From positions 1 through 64,000 of the forward strand of contig CALWQT010000008.1 in the NCBI GenBank assembly GCA_944383765.1: 64,000 bases of DNA, written 5' to 3'. How positions within the stretch are numbered: the stretch's first letter is position 1; every line of letters begins with the position of its first letter. This document shows positions 16,914-25,821 of this stretch, in pieces. The stretch is from an uncultured Lachnospiraceae bacterium (GTDB lineage: Bacteria; Bacillota; Clostridia; Lachnospirales; Lachnospiraceae). Made by a program: the position numbers and the translations under genes. The notes under the pieces are model-generated. The model had not been told where the DNA came from. It did not search any database and saw nothing but the letters and a program-made list of their open reading frames with translations.

Positions 16914-17918
16914 TTATGAATGTTTCCTTACCTTTACTTTTCCTGAACGAACCACTACGTCCATCAAAACAGAAACCACTACGATGATACCAATGACAAT
17001 GTTTCTGATTGCCACAGGAGCCCCTGCAAATTGAAGACCATTCTGAAGCACCCCCCAGATCGCAGCGCCTACTACCGTTCCAAGCAGGATTCCGGTTCCT
17101 CCCAAAGTAGATACTCCTCCGATTACGGAAGCTGCTACTGCATATAATTCATAGGAAGTTCCTGCATCCATGGTTCCTGTTCCGGTAGAAGCACAGGTGA
17201 TAAGTCCTGCAATACAGGAACAGAACGCTGCCACTATGTACACAATAATGATGGTTTTATCCACATTGACTCCGGAAAGCTTTGCCGCATTGATATTACT
17301 TCCGGTAGCATAAATATGACGTCCTGTTCTTGTCCTGCTAAGCAGATAATTCAGTACAAACCAAACGATAATTGCAATCCAGAATGCATTATAGATTCCT
17401 AATGTTTTTCCTCCATAGAAAAAGTCTCTGAAGCCCTGAGCTGCCTCTCCGATGGAGTCCGTATTGTAGTTTCCGTTTACAATCTGGGCAATACCTCTTC
17501 CGATCGTCATAGTACCCAAGGTAGCAATGAACGGAGGCAGTTTACATTTGGATACCAGTACACCATTGGCAAATCCCATGATCAAACAGCAAACTAAGGT
17601 AATGACTACCGCCAGCCAAGGATTGATTCCTTTCGTCATCAGCGTAGCAGAAATCATACAGCTCATTCCTACTACGGAACCAATGGACAGATCAATATTT
17701 CCGGTAATCAGTACAAAGGACTGGCCCACACCGATCAGCAGCGTAGGAGCAATCTGCCGAAGCAGGTTTGCTATGTTTCTGTATGTAAAAAACATGGGGT
17801 TGATAATCCCAAATACAATACACATGATGATCAGCCCGACTGTAACCGTGATAACCTGTCCCATTCCCCTTTGAGATACAAAACGTTTTACCGCGCTTGT
17901 TTTTTGTGTCGTTTCCAT
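16914..17918 (-). CDS. Sugar ABC transporter permease (RbsC-like)
   Basis: A 334-residue permease of the BPD_transp_2 (RbsC/AraH) family with about nine or ten membrane segments. ITGNIDLSIGSVVGMS and AASVIGGVSTLGGTGILLGTVVGA are its conserved core. Start at 17918, five residues into the longest frame, because GAGGAGGATAACT precedes that ATG. It starts 12 bases past the ATPase gene's stop and is surely in the same mRNA. Confidence 0.92.
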   Translation of the reverse strand: METTQKTSAVKRFVSQRGMGQVITVTVGLIIMCIVFGIINPMFFTYRNIANLLRQIAPTLLIGVGQSFVLITGNIDLSIGSVVGMSCMISATLMTKGINPWLAVVITLVCCLIMGFANGVLVSKCKLPPFIATLGTMTIGRGIAQIVNGNYNTDSIGEAAQGFRDFFYGGKTLGIYNAFWIAIIVWFVLNYLLSRTRTGRHIYATGSNINAAKLSGVNVDKTIIIVYIVAAFCSCIAGLITCASTGTGTMDAGTSYELYAVAASVIGGVSTLGGTGILLGTVVGAAIWGVLQNGLQFAGAPVAIRNIVIGIIVVVSVLMDVVVRSGKVKVRKHS

Positions 17919-17929
17919 AGTTATCCTCC

Positions 17930-19444
17930 TCAAACATTCATCTTATTTTCAAACTGAGTCGCCCTGGTCAAAAGTTCATCCTGGGTTGCCTCATCAGCCA
18001 TGAACTCTCCTGTGATCCTTCCATCACACATGACCAGGATCCGGTCACTCATTCCCATAACCTCCGGCATCTCTGACGAAACAAAGAGGACTCCTATCTT
18101 ATTTTTTTTCAGCTCATTCATCAGATTGTAAATCTCTACTTTGGCTGCCACATCAATTCCTCTGGTAGGCTCATCAAACATAACCACTCTGGAATTTCTC
18201 GCAAGCCATTTCCCCACTACAATCTTCTGCTGGTTACCACCGGACAGGCTGCCGGCATCTACTTCAGGTCCTGCCAATTTGATCTTCAAAGAAGCTATGG
18301 CATGGTCTACCAGTTCTTTTTCCTGTTTTCTGTTTACTACACCAAAATTGTTGCAGATCATGTCCAGATTCGGCAGAGCCATATTATCCCGGACACTCAG
18401 CCGGGTACAAAGCCCATCTTTTTTCCTGTCTTCCGGCGCCAGCACGATACCTGCCCGTATGGCGTCTTCCGTATTCCGAATGGTAACTTCTTTTCCGTCT
18501 AATATAATATGTCCGCTGTCTTTATGGTCGGCTCCAAAAATAGCTCTTGTGGTTTCCGTACGCCCGGCTCCCATCAGTCCGGCAATTCCTACGATTTCTC
18601 CCTCATAAAGGTCAAAATTGATATCCCGGACCATAGGGCCAGCATTCAGATTTTTTACCTCCAGGATCTTTTTCCCTCTCTGGCAATGGACTTTCGGATA
18701 TTTTTCTTTGATTTCGTGTCCCACCATATTGGAAATCATTTCATCCATCCGTTCTTCTGCAAACGGCATCTGCGTGATATAGCAGCCATCTCGCATGATT
18801 ACCACACGGTCCACAATATGCTTTAATTCTTCCAGTCTGTGTGAAATATAGACAATACCGATCCCGTCATTTTTTAATTTCCGGATAATCTTAAACAGCT
18901 CGTCAATCTCTTTGGATGTTAAAGCCGAAGTTGGTTCGTCCATAATGAGTACCTTGGCATTCTGAGACAATGCCTTGGCAATTTCCACCATCTGCTGTTT
19001 GGAAATCGACAGCTTATCCACTGTCTCTGCCGGGTCCAGGTCAATATTCAGCTGAGACAGGATAACTTTTGTCTGCTCATTCATGGCAGCATTATCCAGT
19101 CTTCCGTCTTTTTTCACGATTTCTCTTCCCAGAAAAATATTCTCTGCCACACTCAGGTGAACACACATGTTCAATTCCTGATGAATGATGGCAATTCCTG
19201 CGTCTTTGGCTTTTCCTGCATCCCAGTCCTTTATCTTCTGTCCGAAGATTTCCAACTCTCCACTGTCTTTTTCATAGATTCCGGACAGTACTTTCATCAA
19301 TGTGGATTTTCCTGCACCATTTTCTCCAAGAAGCGCAACCACTTCTCCGGAATAGAGATCGAAATCTACCTGGTTTAACGCCTTTACACCGGGAAACTCT
19401 TTTGTAATCCCAGTCATCTTTACTAAACACTGCTTCTCCGTCAT
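17930..19444 (-). CDS. Sugar ABC transporter ATP-binding protein (RbsA-like, two nucleotide-binding domains)
   Basis: A 504-residue protein with two fused nucleotide-binding domains. Domain 1 has Walker A GENGAGKSTL, signature LSISKQQMVEIAKA and Walker B VLIMDEPTSAL. Domain 2 has the usual modified loop GLMGAGRTE, signature SLSGGNQQK and VVMFDEPTRGID. Domain 1 is therefore active, as in RbsA/MglA. A GTG lies two codons upstream, but GGCAGGAG is five bases from the ATG at 19444, which is preferred. It is the intact relative of the degenerate protein at 20944-22389. Confidence 0.93.
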   Translation of the reverse strand: MTEKQCLVKMTGITKEFPGVKALNQVDFDLYSGEVVALLGENGAGKSTLMKVLSGIYEKDSGELEIFGQKIKDWDAGKAKDAGIAIIHQELNMCVHLSVAENIFLGREIVKKDGRLDNAAMNEQTKVILSQLNIDLDPAETVDKLSISKQQMVEIAKALSQNAKVLIMDEPTSALTSKEIDELFKIIRKLKNDGIGIVYISHRLEELKHIVDRVVIMRDGCYITQMPFAEERMDEMISNMVGHEIKEKYPKVHCQRGKKILEVKNLNAGPMVRDINFDLYEGEIVGIAGLMGAGRTETTRAIFGADHKDSGHIILDGKEVTIRNTEDAIRAGIVLAPEDRKKDGLCTRLSVRDNMALPNLDMICNNFGVVNRKQEKELVDHAIASLKIKLAGPEVDAGSLSGGNQQKIVVGKWLARNSRVVMFDEPTRGIDVAAKVEIYNLMNELKKNKIGVLFVSSEMPEVMGMSDRILVMCDGRITGEFMADEATQDELLTRATQFENKMNV

Positions 19445-19470
19445 AAGCACTCCTGCCCTTCCCAGATTTC

Positions 19471-20775
19471 CTATGAATCTGCCAGAATCTTATCAATTCT
19501 CATTCTGCATTCCATCATTGCCCGGTCTGTATGATAAATACATTTCCACTGGTTCCCTGTATCCGGAATCAATACTGATCCGTCTTCACTCAGCAGCTGC
19601 CTGGACTCTCCTGTTTTGGAATTGTAGAAATAGGTATGATCAAATTTCCATAATTCCAAAAACTTCTCCAGATAACAATCCTCTTCCGTTACCTGATACA
19701 CATCAAGGAAACCGGTAAGAGACTCAAAATTCTGCCACCATTCTTTGTCCCGTACAACCAGGCGTCCATCATGCATTCCGTCTCTGTAGATACCGCCATG
19801 CTTTTTATCCCAGCCGTTGTTTACGGTATATTCAGCAAATTTTCTGGTAAATTCTCTGGCAGGCGCTTCTCCCAGCACTTCATACGCACGGTTCAGAAGC
19901 CATACCAATTCAATATTATGTCCATACGATGTAGTGTCCAGAGGATTGCGGTTTGCACTTTCCGGGTCTCTGTCATAATTCCAGGTTCTGCGGATCGATA
20001 TAGCGGGTTTCGGAACAAAATCCAACGTAAACTGGTTCCGTCCGCACCAGTAATCATAATCCACCATGTACTTCAAAATAATATCTATGATGTCCAACAG
20101 AGCCTTTTTATGTTCTTCTTTTCCGGAAGCCTCATAAAGAGTGGTATATGCTTCCATTGTATGCATATGGATATCCAGAGACTTCAGATCTCCTCCATAT
20201 ACTCCTGCATCTTCAATACTCCAATCCTCTTTAAAGTTCTCAAAATATCCGCCCCGTTCTTTATCTGCCGCATGGTCCATCAGAAGGCGGAATGTCTTTT
20301 CTGCATAATCCATGCCTCTCTCGTCACCGGTAGCCATATAATATTCCGCTAACGCATAGATTGCAAACGTCTGTCCATACACCAGTTTTCCATTATCCAG
20401 AACCTTACCCTGACGGTCTGTTACCCATGCCCAGCCGCCATAAGTCTGATCCCAGAATTTATCAATAAAAAAGTCCACTCCTTGTTTAGCGCCTTCCAGG
20501 CACTGCTCCTGCCAGCCAAATTCCTTGGCGATTCCTGTACGGAGCAAAGCAGATAATCCCCAAATCATCCTGGTCTGTGTCACGATCATTTTGTCCGTAG
20601 GTTCCAGCACTGCCAGACTGTCCATCTGTTTTCCATCTTCATCAAAGCAGACTAAGTATCCGCCGTATTCACGGTCAATGCCATGTTCCAGCCAGAATTC
20701 CACACTGTTTTTCATAAACTCGTCCATCTGTTTTCTGGTATGCACAAGCTGTTCTGCCTGAGATTTGTTTACCAT
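19471..20775 (-). CDS. AGE-family epimerase/isomerase
   Basis: A 434-residue (alpha/alpha)6-barrel protein of the N-acylglucosamine 2-epimerase family, which includes cellobiose 2-epimerase and mannose isomerase. Three histidines stand where the family has them: in DIHMHTMEAY (about 205), SYGHNIELVW (about 286) and CIYHTDRAMMECRM (near the end). DKEWWQNFESLTGF resembles the cellobiose-epimerase loop. It is the first gene of the epimerase-ATPase-permease-SBP operon, so it probably acts on the imported sugar, converting a 2-epimer or aldose/ketose before phosphorylation by ROK. The exact substrate is open. Confidence 0.85.
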   Translation of the reverse strand: MVNKSQAEQLVHTRKQMDEFMKNSVEFWLEHGIDREYGGYLVCFDEDGKQMDSLAVLEPTDKMIVTQTRMIWGLSALLRTGIAKEFGWQEQCLEGAKQGVDFFIDKFWDQTYGGWAWVTDRQGKVLDNGKLVYGQTFAIYALAEYYMATGDERGMDYAEKTFRLLMDHAADKERGGYFENFKEDWSIEDAGVYGGDLKSLDIHMHTMEAYTTLYEASGKEEHKKALLDIIDIILKYMVDYDYWCGRNQFTLDFVPKPAISIRRTWNYDRDPESANRNPLDTTSYGHNIELVWLLNRAYEVLGEAPAREFTRKFAEYTVNNGWDKKHGGIYRDGMHDGRLVVRDKEWWQNFESLTGFLDVYQVTEEDCYLEKFLELWKFDHTYFYNSKTGESRQLLSEDGSVLIPDTGNQWKCIYHTDRAMMECRMRIDKILADS

Positions 20776-20823
20776 TACCCACCACTCCTTTTACTGTTCT
20801 CCCTTTTTTGACAAAACCTAAAA

Positions 20824-20880
20824 AATAAAAGACAGGAAGCAGCCGCCCCTGTCAGGCTTGCTTCACTGTCTTTTATTATC
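20824..20880 (-). terminator. Terminator/attenuator before the epimerase-transporter operon
   Basis: AAAAGACAG and GAAGCA on one side pair with TGCTTC and CTGTCTTTT on the other, with an internal GC-rich loop, followed on the minus strand by TTTTATTTTTT. It ends the pseudo-ATPase transcript. Only about 45 bases separate it from the epimerase start. Confidence 0.75.
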
Positions 20881-20903
20881 CCATACTCTCCATCTGTTCC
20901 CAA
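20875..20903 (-). promoter_or_regulatory. Candidate promoter firing into the attenuator
   Basis: On the minus strand TTGGGA (20898-20903) and GATAAT (20875-20880) are 17 bases apart. The start point would fall at the first base of the terminator hairpin, so the epimerase operon may be controlled by antitermination. No better promoter is visible between the hairpin and the gene. Confidence 0.4.
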
Positions 20904-20943
20904 GGGGAGAATCTTTCAAAATAGGTAGACAATCTTACGTTCT

Positions 20944-22389
20944 TTATCCATCCGTAAAGCTGGAAAATTCCCTTTCTGAATATTCTGCCACAATCTTTCC
21001 CTTTCTGGCAATCAGCAGCTGGTCCGACACCTTCAGATTGTCCGAAACTGCCGTAGTAAGAATCAGAATCGTGATATGTTCCCCCTGCATCATTTCAATC
21101 AGTCTGAGGATATTCTGTCTTCCATACATCGTCTCATTCATAACCGGCTGTACCAGCACCAGCAGCTTCGGATGATACAGACGGACTCTCAGATACGCCA
21201 GCATATACAGCTGTTCTTCTGAAAGCCGGGTAATATCTTTTGCATCGATGCTGTCTCCTGCCAGCCTGCCGTATTCGTCTCTGATGCTCCTCATATACTT
21301 TCTGGGCAGAATACTGGTCCCCAGTTTACGATCCAGCAAAAAAGTAAGATTTTCCATATAGGAGTGACAGGGGAACAGAAAGTTTCTGATAGGATCTTCC
21401 GGCATCAGGATAATCCCTTCCCTCAATCTGTCTGATACCGTACTTTCCGTTATATCATTCCCTTCCAGTATCAGCCTGCCCCGGTCCGGTATGATTTCTC
21501 CGGATAAGATACCGATCAGATCTCCCATCAGCTGGTTATCCATATCCAGGATTGTTGTTGTCTTTCCTGCCTGTATCCGAAACGATATTTCTTCCCTTCC
21601 CTCACAGGAAATCCCTTTTGCCTCAAAAAGAATATCTTCTTCCCTTTTTGCCATTCCCTTATTGGCTTTAAAATACTGGATAAAAGGTCTTATGTTTTCC
21701 TCCGTCATATCATCTTTATCAAATTTTTTCTTGATCATTCCATCGGAAAATAAAATCAGACGGTCTGTATAGCGAAACCCTTCTTCGTGATGGTGGCATA
21801 CATAAAGAAACGCCATTCCCTTATCTGCCATATGACGGACAATCTGATTAAACTTCCAGAGTAATCTCGGACTCATAAAATTGCTCAGATAATCCAGGAT
21901 TACCAGCCTGTTTCCGCCAAGCCATGCTTTGATCAGCTCCGTAATACACCGTTCCAGTACGGTAAGCCGTTCCACAGGCTTATGGATATCCAGCTGGATT
22001 CCGATTTCTTCCAATGCCCTCTCCAGCTGATTCTCCAAAACCGATTCCTTAATATGGAATTTCCGAAATCCCCTCCTCATGACAAACACATTATCTGCAA
22101 TGGAAAGTCCGGGAATCAGGCTCACTTCCTCCTGGATGACAGCTACCCGGTTGGCTGACAGGTCACTTTTATAATAATTATTTACCAGATTATTCTCAAA
22201 ATAAATTCTTCCATTACTAATCTGGGAATTGAACCGGATCAGGCTTTTCAGTTCTTTTTCTCCCCGGTCGTTCCGGAACAAAAGCCCTATCACTTCACCG
22301 CTGGTTACGCAAAAGCTCACATCATTCAAAACTTTTTCATTTTTTACTTTCAGAGTGACCGAATGAAAACGCAGGATTTCTTCTTTCAT
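20944..22389 (-). CDS. RbsA-like protein with both ATPase sites lost (pseudo-ABC protein)
   Basis: A 481-residue protein with the outline of an RbsA/MglA dual ATP-binding subunit, but with its catalytic motifs gone. In half 1 the Walker A region reads FRNDRGEKEL (about 39-48) with no GKS/T. The signature is LTVLERC instead of LSxGQQQ, and the Walker B glutamate is replaced (LVILDYLS). The Q-loop segment IQEEVSLIPGLSIADNVF and switch-type histidine (CHHHEE) remain. In half 2 the signature is LSEEQLYM and Walker B is VLVQPVM. The frame is intact and overlaps the kinase stop by ATGA, with GGGAGGAAACGT before the ATG, so it is made and translationally coupled to the sensor kinase. It may bind the transporter permease or kinase as a regulatory, not energising, subunit. 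Confidence 0.8.
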   Translation of the reverse strand: MKEEILRFHSVTLKVKNEKVLNDVSFCVTSGEVIGLLFRNDRGEKELKSLIRFNSQISNGRIYFENNLVNNYYKSDLSANRVAVIQEEVSLIPGLSIADNVFVMRRGFRKFHIKESVLENQLERALEEIGIQLDIHKPVERLTVLERCITELIKAWLGGNRLVILDYLSNFMSPRLLWKFNQIVRHMADKGMAFLYVCHHHEEGFRYTDRLILFSDGMIKKKFDKDDMTEENIRPFIQYFKANKGMAKREEDILFEAKGISCEGREEISFRIQAGKTTTILDMDNQLMGDLIGILSGEIIPDRGRLILEGNDITESTVSDRLREGIILMPEDPIRNFLFPCHSYMENLTFLLDRKLGTSILPRKYMRSIRDEYGRLAGDSIDAKDITRLSEEQLYMLAYLRVRLYHPKLLVLVQPVMNETMYGRQNILRLIEMMQGEHITILILTTAVSDNLKVSDQLLIARKGKIVAEYSEREFSSFTDG

Positions 22390-23426
22390 ACGTTTCCTCC
22401 CGCACCATCTGCTCTCTCTTCTCTCACCAGCGGCATGATCATTTCCACATCTGTTCCCGCTCCTGGCCTGCTGTACACTTTGATTCCATATCCATCTCCG
22501 AACAACAGCCGGATCCGGCTGTTCACATTCTGGAGCGCAATTCCCCCTTTTCTCCTGCTCTCATCCTGGGATGGATACAGACAGGCCAGCTTCCGGTTTA
22601 CTTCCTCCAGCCTGGCTTCGTCCATTCCTATTCCATTGTCAGATACCATGATCACCAGATGGCTGTCTGTGGTTTGAATCCGGATTTTCAGCAGCCCTCC
22701 CCCCATTTTCTTTTCAAGCCCGTGATAAATAGCATTTTCCACAATAGGCTGGATGGATAATTTGGGAATCCGGTACATCAGGATATCTTCTCCATCCTCA
22801 GTTCCACTGTCATAGGAAATCTGAAGGCTGATACGGTCTCCAAACCGGTAACGCTGGATAAAATAGTAATTTTCAATATTGGAAAGTTCATCATCTAACG
22901 TTACCAGATGCCCCACTTTGGAAATCGTATACCGGAAAAATGTTGCCAGGGCTTCCGTCATTTCCGCAATCTGCTCTTCTCCTGCGATCAGAGCCTCTGC
23001 CCTTATGCTTTCCAGGGTATTATACAGGAAGTGGGGGTTGATCTGGTTCTGCAATGCCAGATATTCTGATTCCTTCTGAGCAATTGCCACCATATTATTC
23101 CTGTCCAGCATCTCTTCCAGCATCGCCAGGACCGCTTCATCTTCCTTGCTGAAAGGACATTGCATATGAAAAAAATCATCAAATACCTGAGATTTCAAAA
23201 ATCGGGTCTTAATGCGGCTGTTCGCTTTTATGGGAAGATACAGCCATCGATACCCCAGATACATCAGGATCAGAAAATACATCAGAAGGAATACCATCAG
23301 AATTCCGGACATGAGTTTCCATCTGGTAAGTTCCATTCCAAGCAGCAAGAACTGGATCACAGCCAGAAGCAGCAGAAAAACTGCAAACCATTTCATGCGC
23401 CCAGCCAGATACTTTCCTCTAAGCAT
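22386..23426 (-). CDS. YesM-type sensor histidine kinase with minimal external domain
   Basis: A 346-residue kinase of the LytS/YesM branch. Two membrane segments (about 13-32 and 40-60) are joined by only six or seven residues, so there is almost no outside domain. The phospho-acceptor histidine is in NQINPHFLYNTLES (about His132), followed by the ATPase motifs IVENAIYHGLE and VSDNGIGM. Start at 23426 (ATG, AGGA five to six bases before); a GTG six codons upstream is possible. It overlaps the regulator gene by about eight bases and the pseudo-ATPase by ATGA. Lacking a sensor region, it probably senses through a partner. Confidence 0.85.
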   Translation of the reverse strand: MLRGKYLAGRMKWFAVFLLLLAVIQFLLLGMELTRWKLMSGILMVFLLMYFLILMYLGYRWLYLPIKANSRIKTRFLKSQVFDDFFHMQCPFSKEDEAVLAMLEEMLDRNNMVAIAQKESEYLALQNQINPHFLYNTLESIRAEALIAGEEQIAEMTEALATFFRYTISKVGHLVTLDDELSNIENYYFIQRYRFGDRISLQISYDSGTEDGEDILMYRIPKLSIQPIVENAIYHGLEKKMGGGLLKIRIQTTDSHLVIMVSDNGIGMDEARLEEVNRKLACLYPSQDESRRKGGIALQNVNSRIRLLFGDGYGIKVYSRPGAGTDVEMIMPLVREERADGAGGNV

Positions 23427-25023
23427 ATATTTTCCTGTATTCACTGGGCTTTAACCCTGTATATTTTGTAAAACACTTTGTAAAATACTTAATATCTTTG
23501 TATCCTACTGAGTGGCAGATCGTTTCTACTTTTTCATTTCCTTCCCTCAGCATTTGTTTTGCCGCTTCCATTCTTACTGATAATAAGTACTCTAAAAAAG
23601 TCTTTCCTGTGCTCTTCTTAAATACCGTACTGAAATAGGTAGGCGTAAATCCCGTCACTGCACTGACTTCCTCCAGAGTAATCTGACTTCCAAAATGTTC
23701 CTGGATATATTTTTTAGCCAGCCGGACAGGGCGTTCACTTTCCGCTTTTTTCTTTTCCACAGTCTCCTGATAGGAACTCAGGATATGCTGTTTTAGAAGC
23801 TCAAACAGTTCTCCTGTACTGGCACACCATTCCGCCCCTTCGTTGTACCGGCTTACAAACTCTTCCTCTCCCTCCACAGGGAGGTTCAGTTTTTTCATGG
23901 CAAATATGTAAACATTGCAGGCTTCTTTCATCATCTGCAATACTTCATGGCCGCTGATATTGCGGAATTTTACCAGAAGTTCACGGATCCGGAATAAAGC
24001 TGCATTCATGGTCTCAGGTTCCAGAGATTCTGCCGCTTCCGTCAGGCAGTCATTGAATTCTGCAAAGTCCCCGCTGTCCAAAAAACCAGACTCCTGGATA
24101 CGCCCTTCAATAACCCGGTTCCTTCCGGCAATCAGACGCTGTTCCACATTAAGCCGGGCAATCTTAGCGGAATAAGGAAGCTCCATAAACGTTTCACAGA
24201 CTTCTCCCGTTCCTATGGTCACATCTGTCTGTCCAAATTCTGATACGAATATGCTCATCTCGCTCATAATGGCATAAATCTTGGCTGAAACTTTCCTTTG
24301 GTTCTCCGGAGAGAAATTCAGGATCACATCTACTTCATTCCGGTTCGCCAGAAATTCCCACTCATAACACAAAGGACCTATCCCATCTTTCAGTTTTTTT
24401 CTTGTTTCTTCTGCAAAAAAGGTAAGCTGATTTTCCGGCATATGGTCAAACTTAACGATCAGGCATTTATAATATCCTTCCTGAAAATGGAAATGATGAC
24501 GGGCATTGATTTCCTCACAGGAGATTCTTCTCCATTCGCTGTAAGTCCCCTTGCTGAATATCGTCTCCACAAATCCTCTGCGTTCCCGTTCCACATCATT
24601 TCGTATGGCTCTTTTCGCCCTTTCTTCCATAGTAAGTCTTGCTTTATTGTAAGCCAGACGATCCCGGATCATAGACAGCGCATGAATCAGTTCTTCCTTT
24701 TTAATCGGTTTCAGCAGATATGCGGATACTCCATAATTGATAGCATTCTGAGCATATTCAAAATGGCGGTAGCCACTGATGATAATGAACTCTGTCTTCA
24801 TTCCCTTTTGCCTGACTGTACGGATCACATCCAGCCCGTCATATCCCGGCATCCGGATATCGCTGATCACCACATCTGGTTTATATTTTTCAATGGCTTC
24901 CATTGCTTCCACACCATTATACACCGCGGCTATTACCGTCATATCCATACTTTCCCAGTCCACAAGCTTTTTTATCAACTGGCATATTTTTTCTTCATCA
25001 TCTGCAATCACTACTTTCAGCAA
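23419..25023 (-). CDS. YesN-type response regulator, AraC family
   Basis: A 534-residue regulator. The N-terminal receiver has the acidic pair DDE (8-10), phospho-acceptor Asp55 in VISDIRMPG and the switch lysine in LLKPIKKEE. A long middle region (about 140-420) follows, then two AraC helix-turn-helix motifs ending TKYTGLKPSEYRKIYA. The start is a TTG at 25023: receiver strand 1 begins at residue 3, no ATG fits, and GGAGG lies five bases upstream. It most likely activates the adjacent epimerase-transporter operon. Confidence 0.87.
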   Translation of the reverse strand: MLKVVIADDEEKICQLIKKLVDWESMDMTVIAAVYNGVEAMEAIEKYKPDVVISDIRMPGYDGLDVIRTVRQKGMKTEFIIISGYRHFEYAQNAINYGVSAYLLKPIKKEELIHALSMIRDRLAYNKARLTMEERAKRAIRNDVERERRGFVETIFSKGTYSEWRRISCEEINARHHFHFQEGYYKCLIVKFDHMPENQLTFFAEETRKKLKDGIGPLCYEWEFLANRNEVDVILNFSPENQRKVSAKIYAIMSEMSIFVSEFGQTDVTIGTGEVCETFMELPYSAKIARLNVEQRLIAGRNRVIEGRIQESGFLDSGDFAEFNDCLTEAAESLEPETMNAALFRIRELLVKFRNISGHEVLQMMKEACNVYIFAMKKLNLPVEGEEEFVSRYNEGAEWCASTGELFELLKQHILSSYQETVEKKKAESERPVRLAKKYIQEHFGSQITLEEVSAVTGFTPTYFSTVFKKSTGKTFLEYLLSVRMEAAKQMLREGNEKVETICHSVGYKDIKYFTKCFTKYTGLKPSEYRKIYA

Positions 25024-25070
25024 ATTTCCCTCCTCCTATCCACCTGCTATTCTCTGCCTTTCTTTTCCAT

Positions 25071-25099
25071 AGTATAATTGGAAAATTTTCCGATTGCAA
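25071..25099 (-). promoter_or_regulatory. Promoter of the response-regulator operon with palindrome in its spacer
   Basis: On the minus strand TTGCAA (25094-25099) and TATACT (25071-25076) are 17 bases apart. The spacer contains a perfect 12-base palindrome, GGAAAATTTTCC (25080-25091), a possible operator. Confidence 0.6.
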
Positions 25100-25172
25100 G
25101 TTACAGAATCAGGTTTTCTTTGAATAATTGCCGGATAGAAAACCCATACTGAATCTGAAAGAAGGTGATTTT

Positions 25173-25814
25173 ATGCGTATCCCAAAACATATCGGAATTA
25201 TCCCGGACGGGAACCGACGCTGGGCAAAACACGCAGGACTGCAAAAGAAAGATGGCTATGCCTATGGACTGGCACCAGGACTGGAACTCCTTCACCTGGC
25301 AATGGCTGCAGGTGTCCAGGAGATCACTTATTATGGATTTACAACCGACAACTGCCGGCGGCCTCCGGAACAGGTAGAAGCTTTCTCCAAAGCCTGTATG
25401 GAGGCGATCAGCCTGATTCAGTCAGAGCCCGCTTCTCTCCTGGTGCTCGGAGACAAAGATTCTCCTGCATTTCCAAAAAATATGCTTCCTTACACCACCC
25501 GTACCGATTTAAACGGAGGCGGCATTCGCGTAAATTTTCTCGTAAACTATGGTTGGGAATGGGATTTGGGGAACTTGAAAGATTCGGGAAGCAGCCGCAG
25601 CAATATTTACCGTCAGCTGCATTCCCATGATGTTTCCAGAATTGATCTGATCATCCGCTGGGGTGGTATGCGCCGGTTATCCGGTTTTTTACCAGTCCAA
25701 TCTGTCTATGCGGATTTCTTCGTAGTAGACCGGCTATGGCCTGATTTCCAGCCGGAAGATTTTTTTCAGGCTCTTCAATGGTATCAGAAGCAAGATGTGA
25801 CATTAGGAGGATAA
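25173..25814 (+). CDS. Short undecaprenyl-diphosphate-synthase-family protein, non-canonical
   Basis: A 213-residue protein of the cis-prenyltransferase family. IIPDGNRRWAKH holds the conserved Asp12 (E. coli Asp26) and the C-terminal IIRWGGMRRLSGF and LWPDF are clear. It differs from true UppS: about 40 residues are missing from the middle, the residue equal to E. coli His43 is not His, Glu198 is Met166, and Glu213 is Asp181. True UppS sits with cdsA/frr; this one stands alone. Start at 25173 follows GAAGGTGATTTT. It may make a shorter prenyl chain or have another role; activity is uncertain. Confidence 0.78.
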   Translation: MRIPKHIGIIPDGNRRWAKHAGLQKKDGYAYGLAPGLELLHLAMAAGVQEITYYGFTTDNCRRPPEQVEAFSKACMEAISLIQSEPASLLVLGDKDSPAFPKNMLPYTTRTDLNGGGIRVNFLVNYGWEWDLGNLKDSGSSRSNIYRQLHSHDVSRIDLIIRWGGMRRLSGFLPVQSVYADFFVVDRLWPDFQPEDFFQALQWYQKQDVTLGG

Positions 25815-25821
25815 CCGTCTA

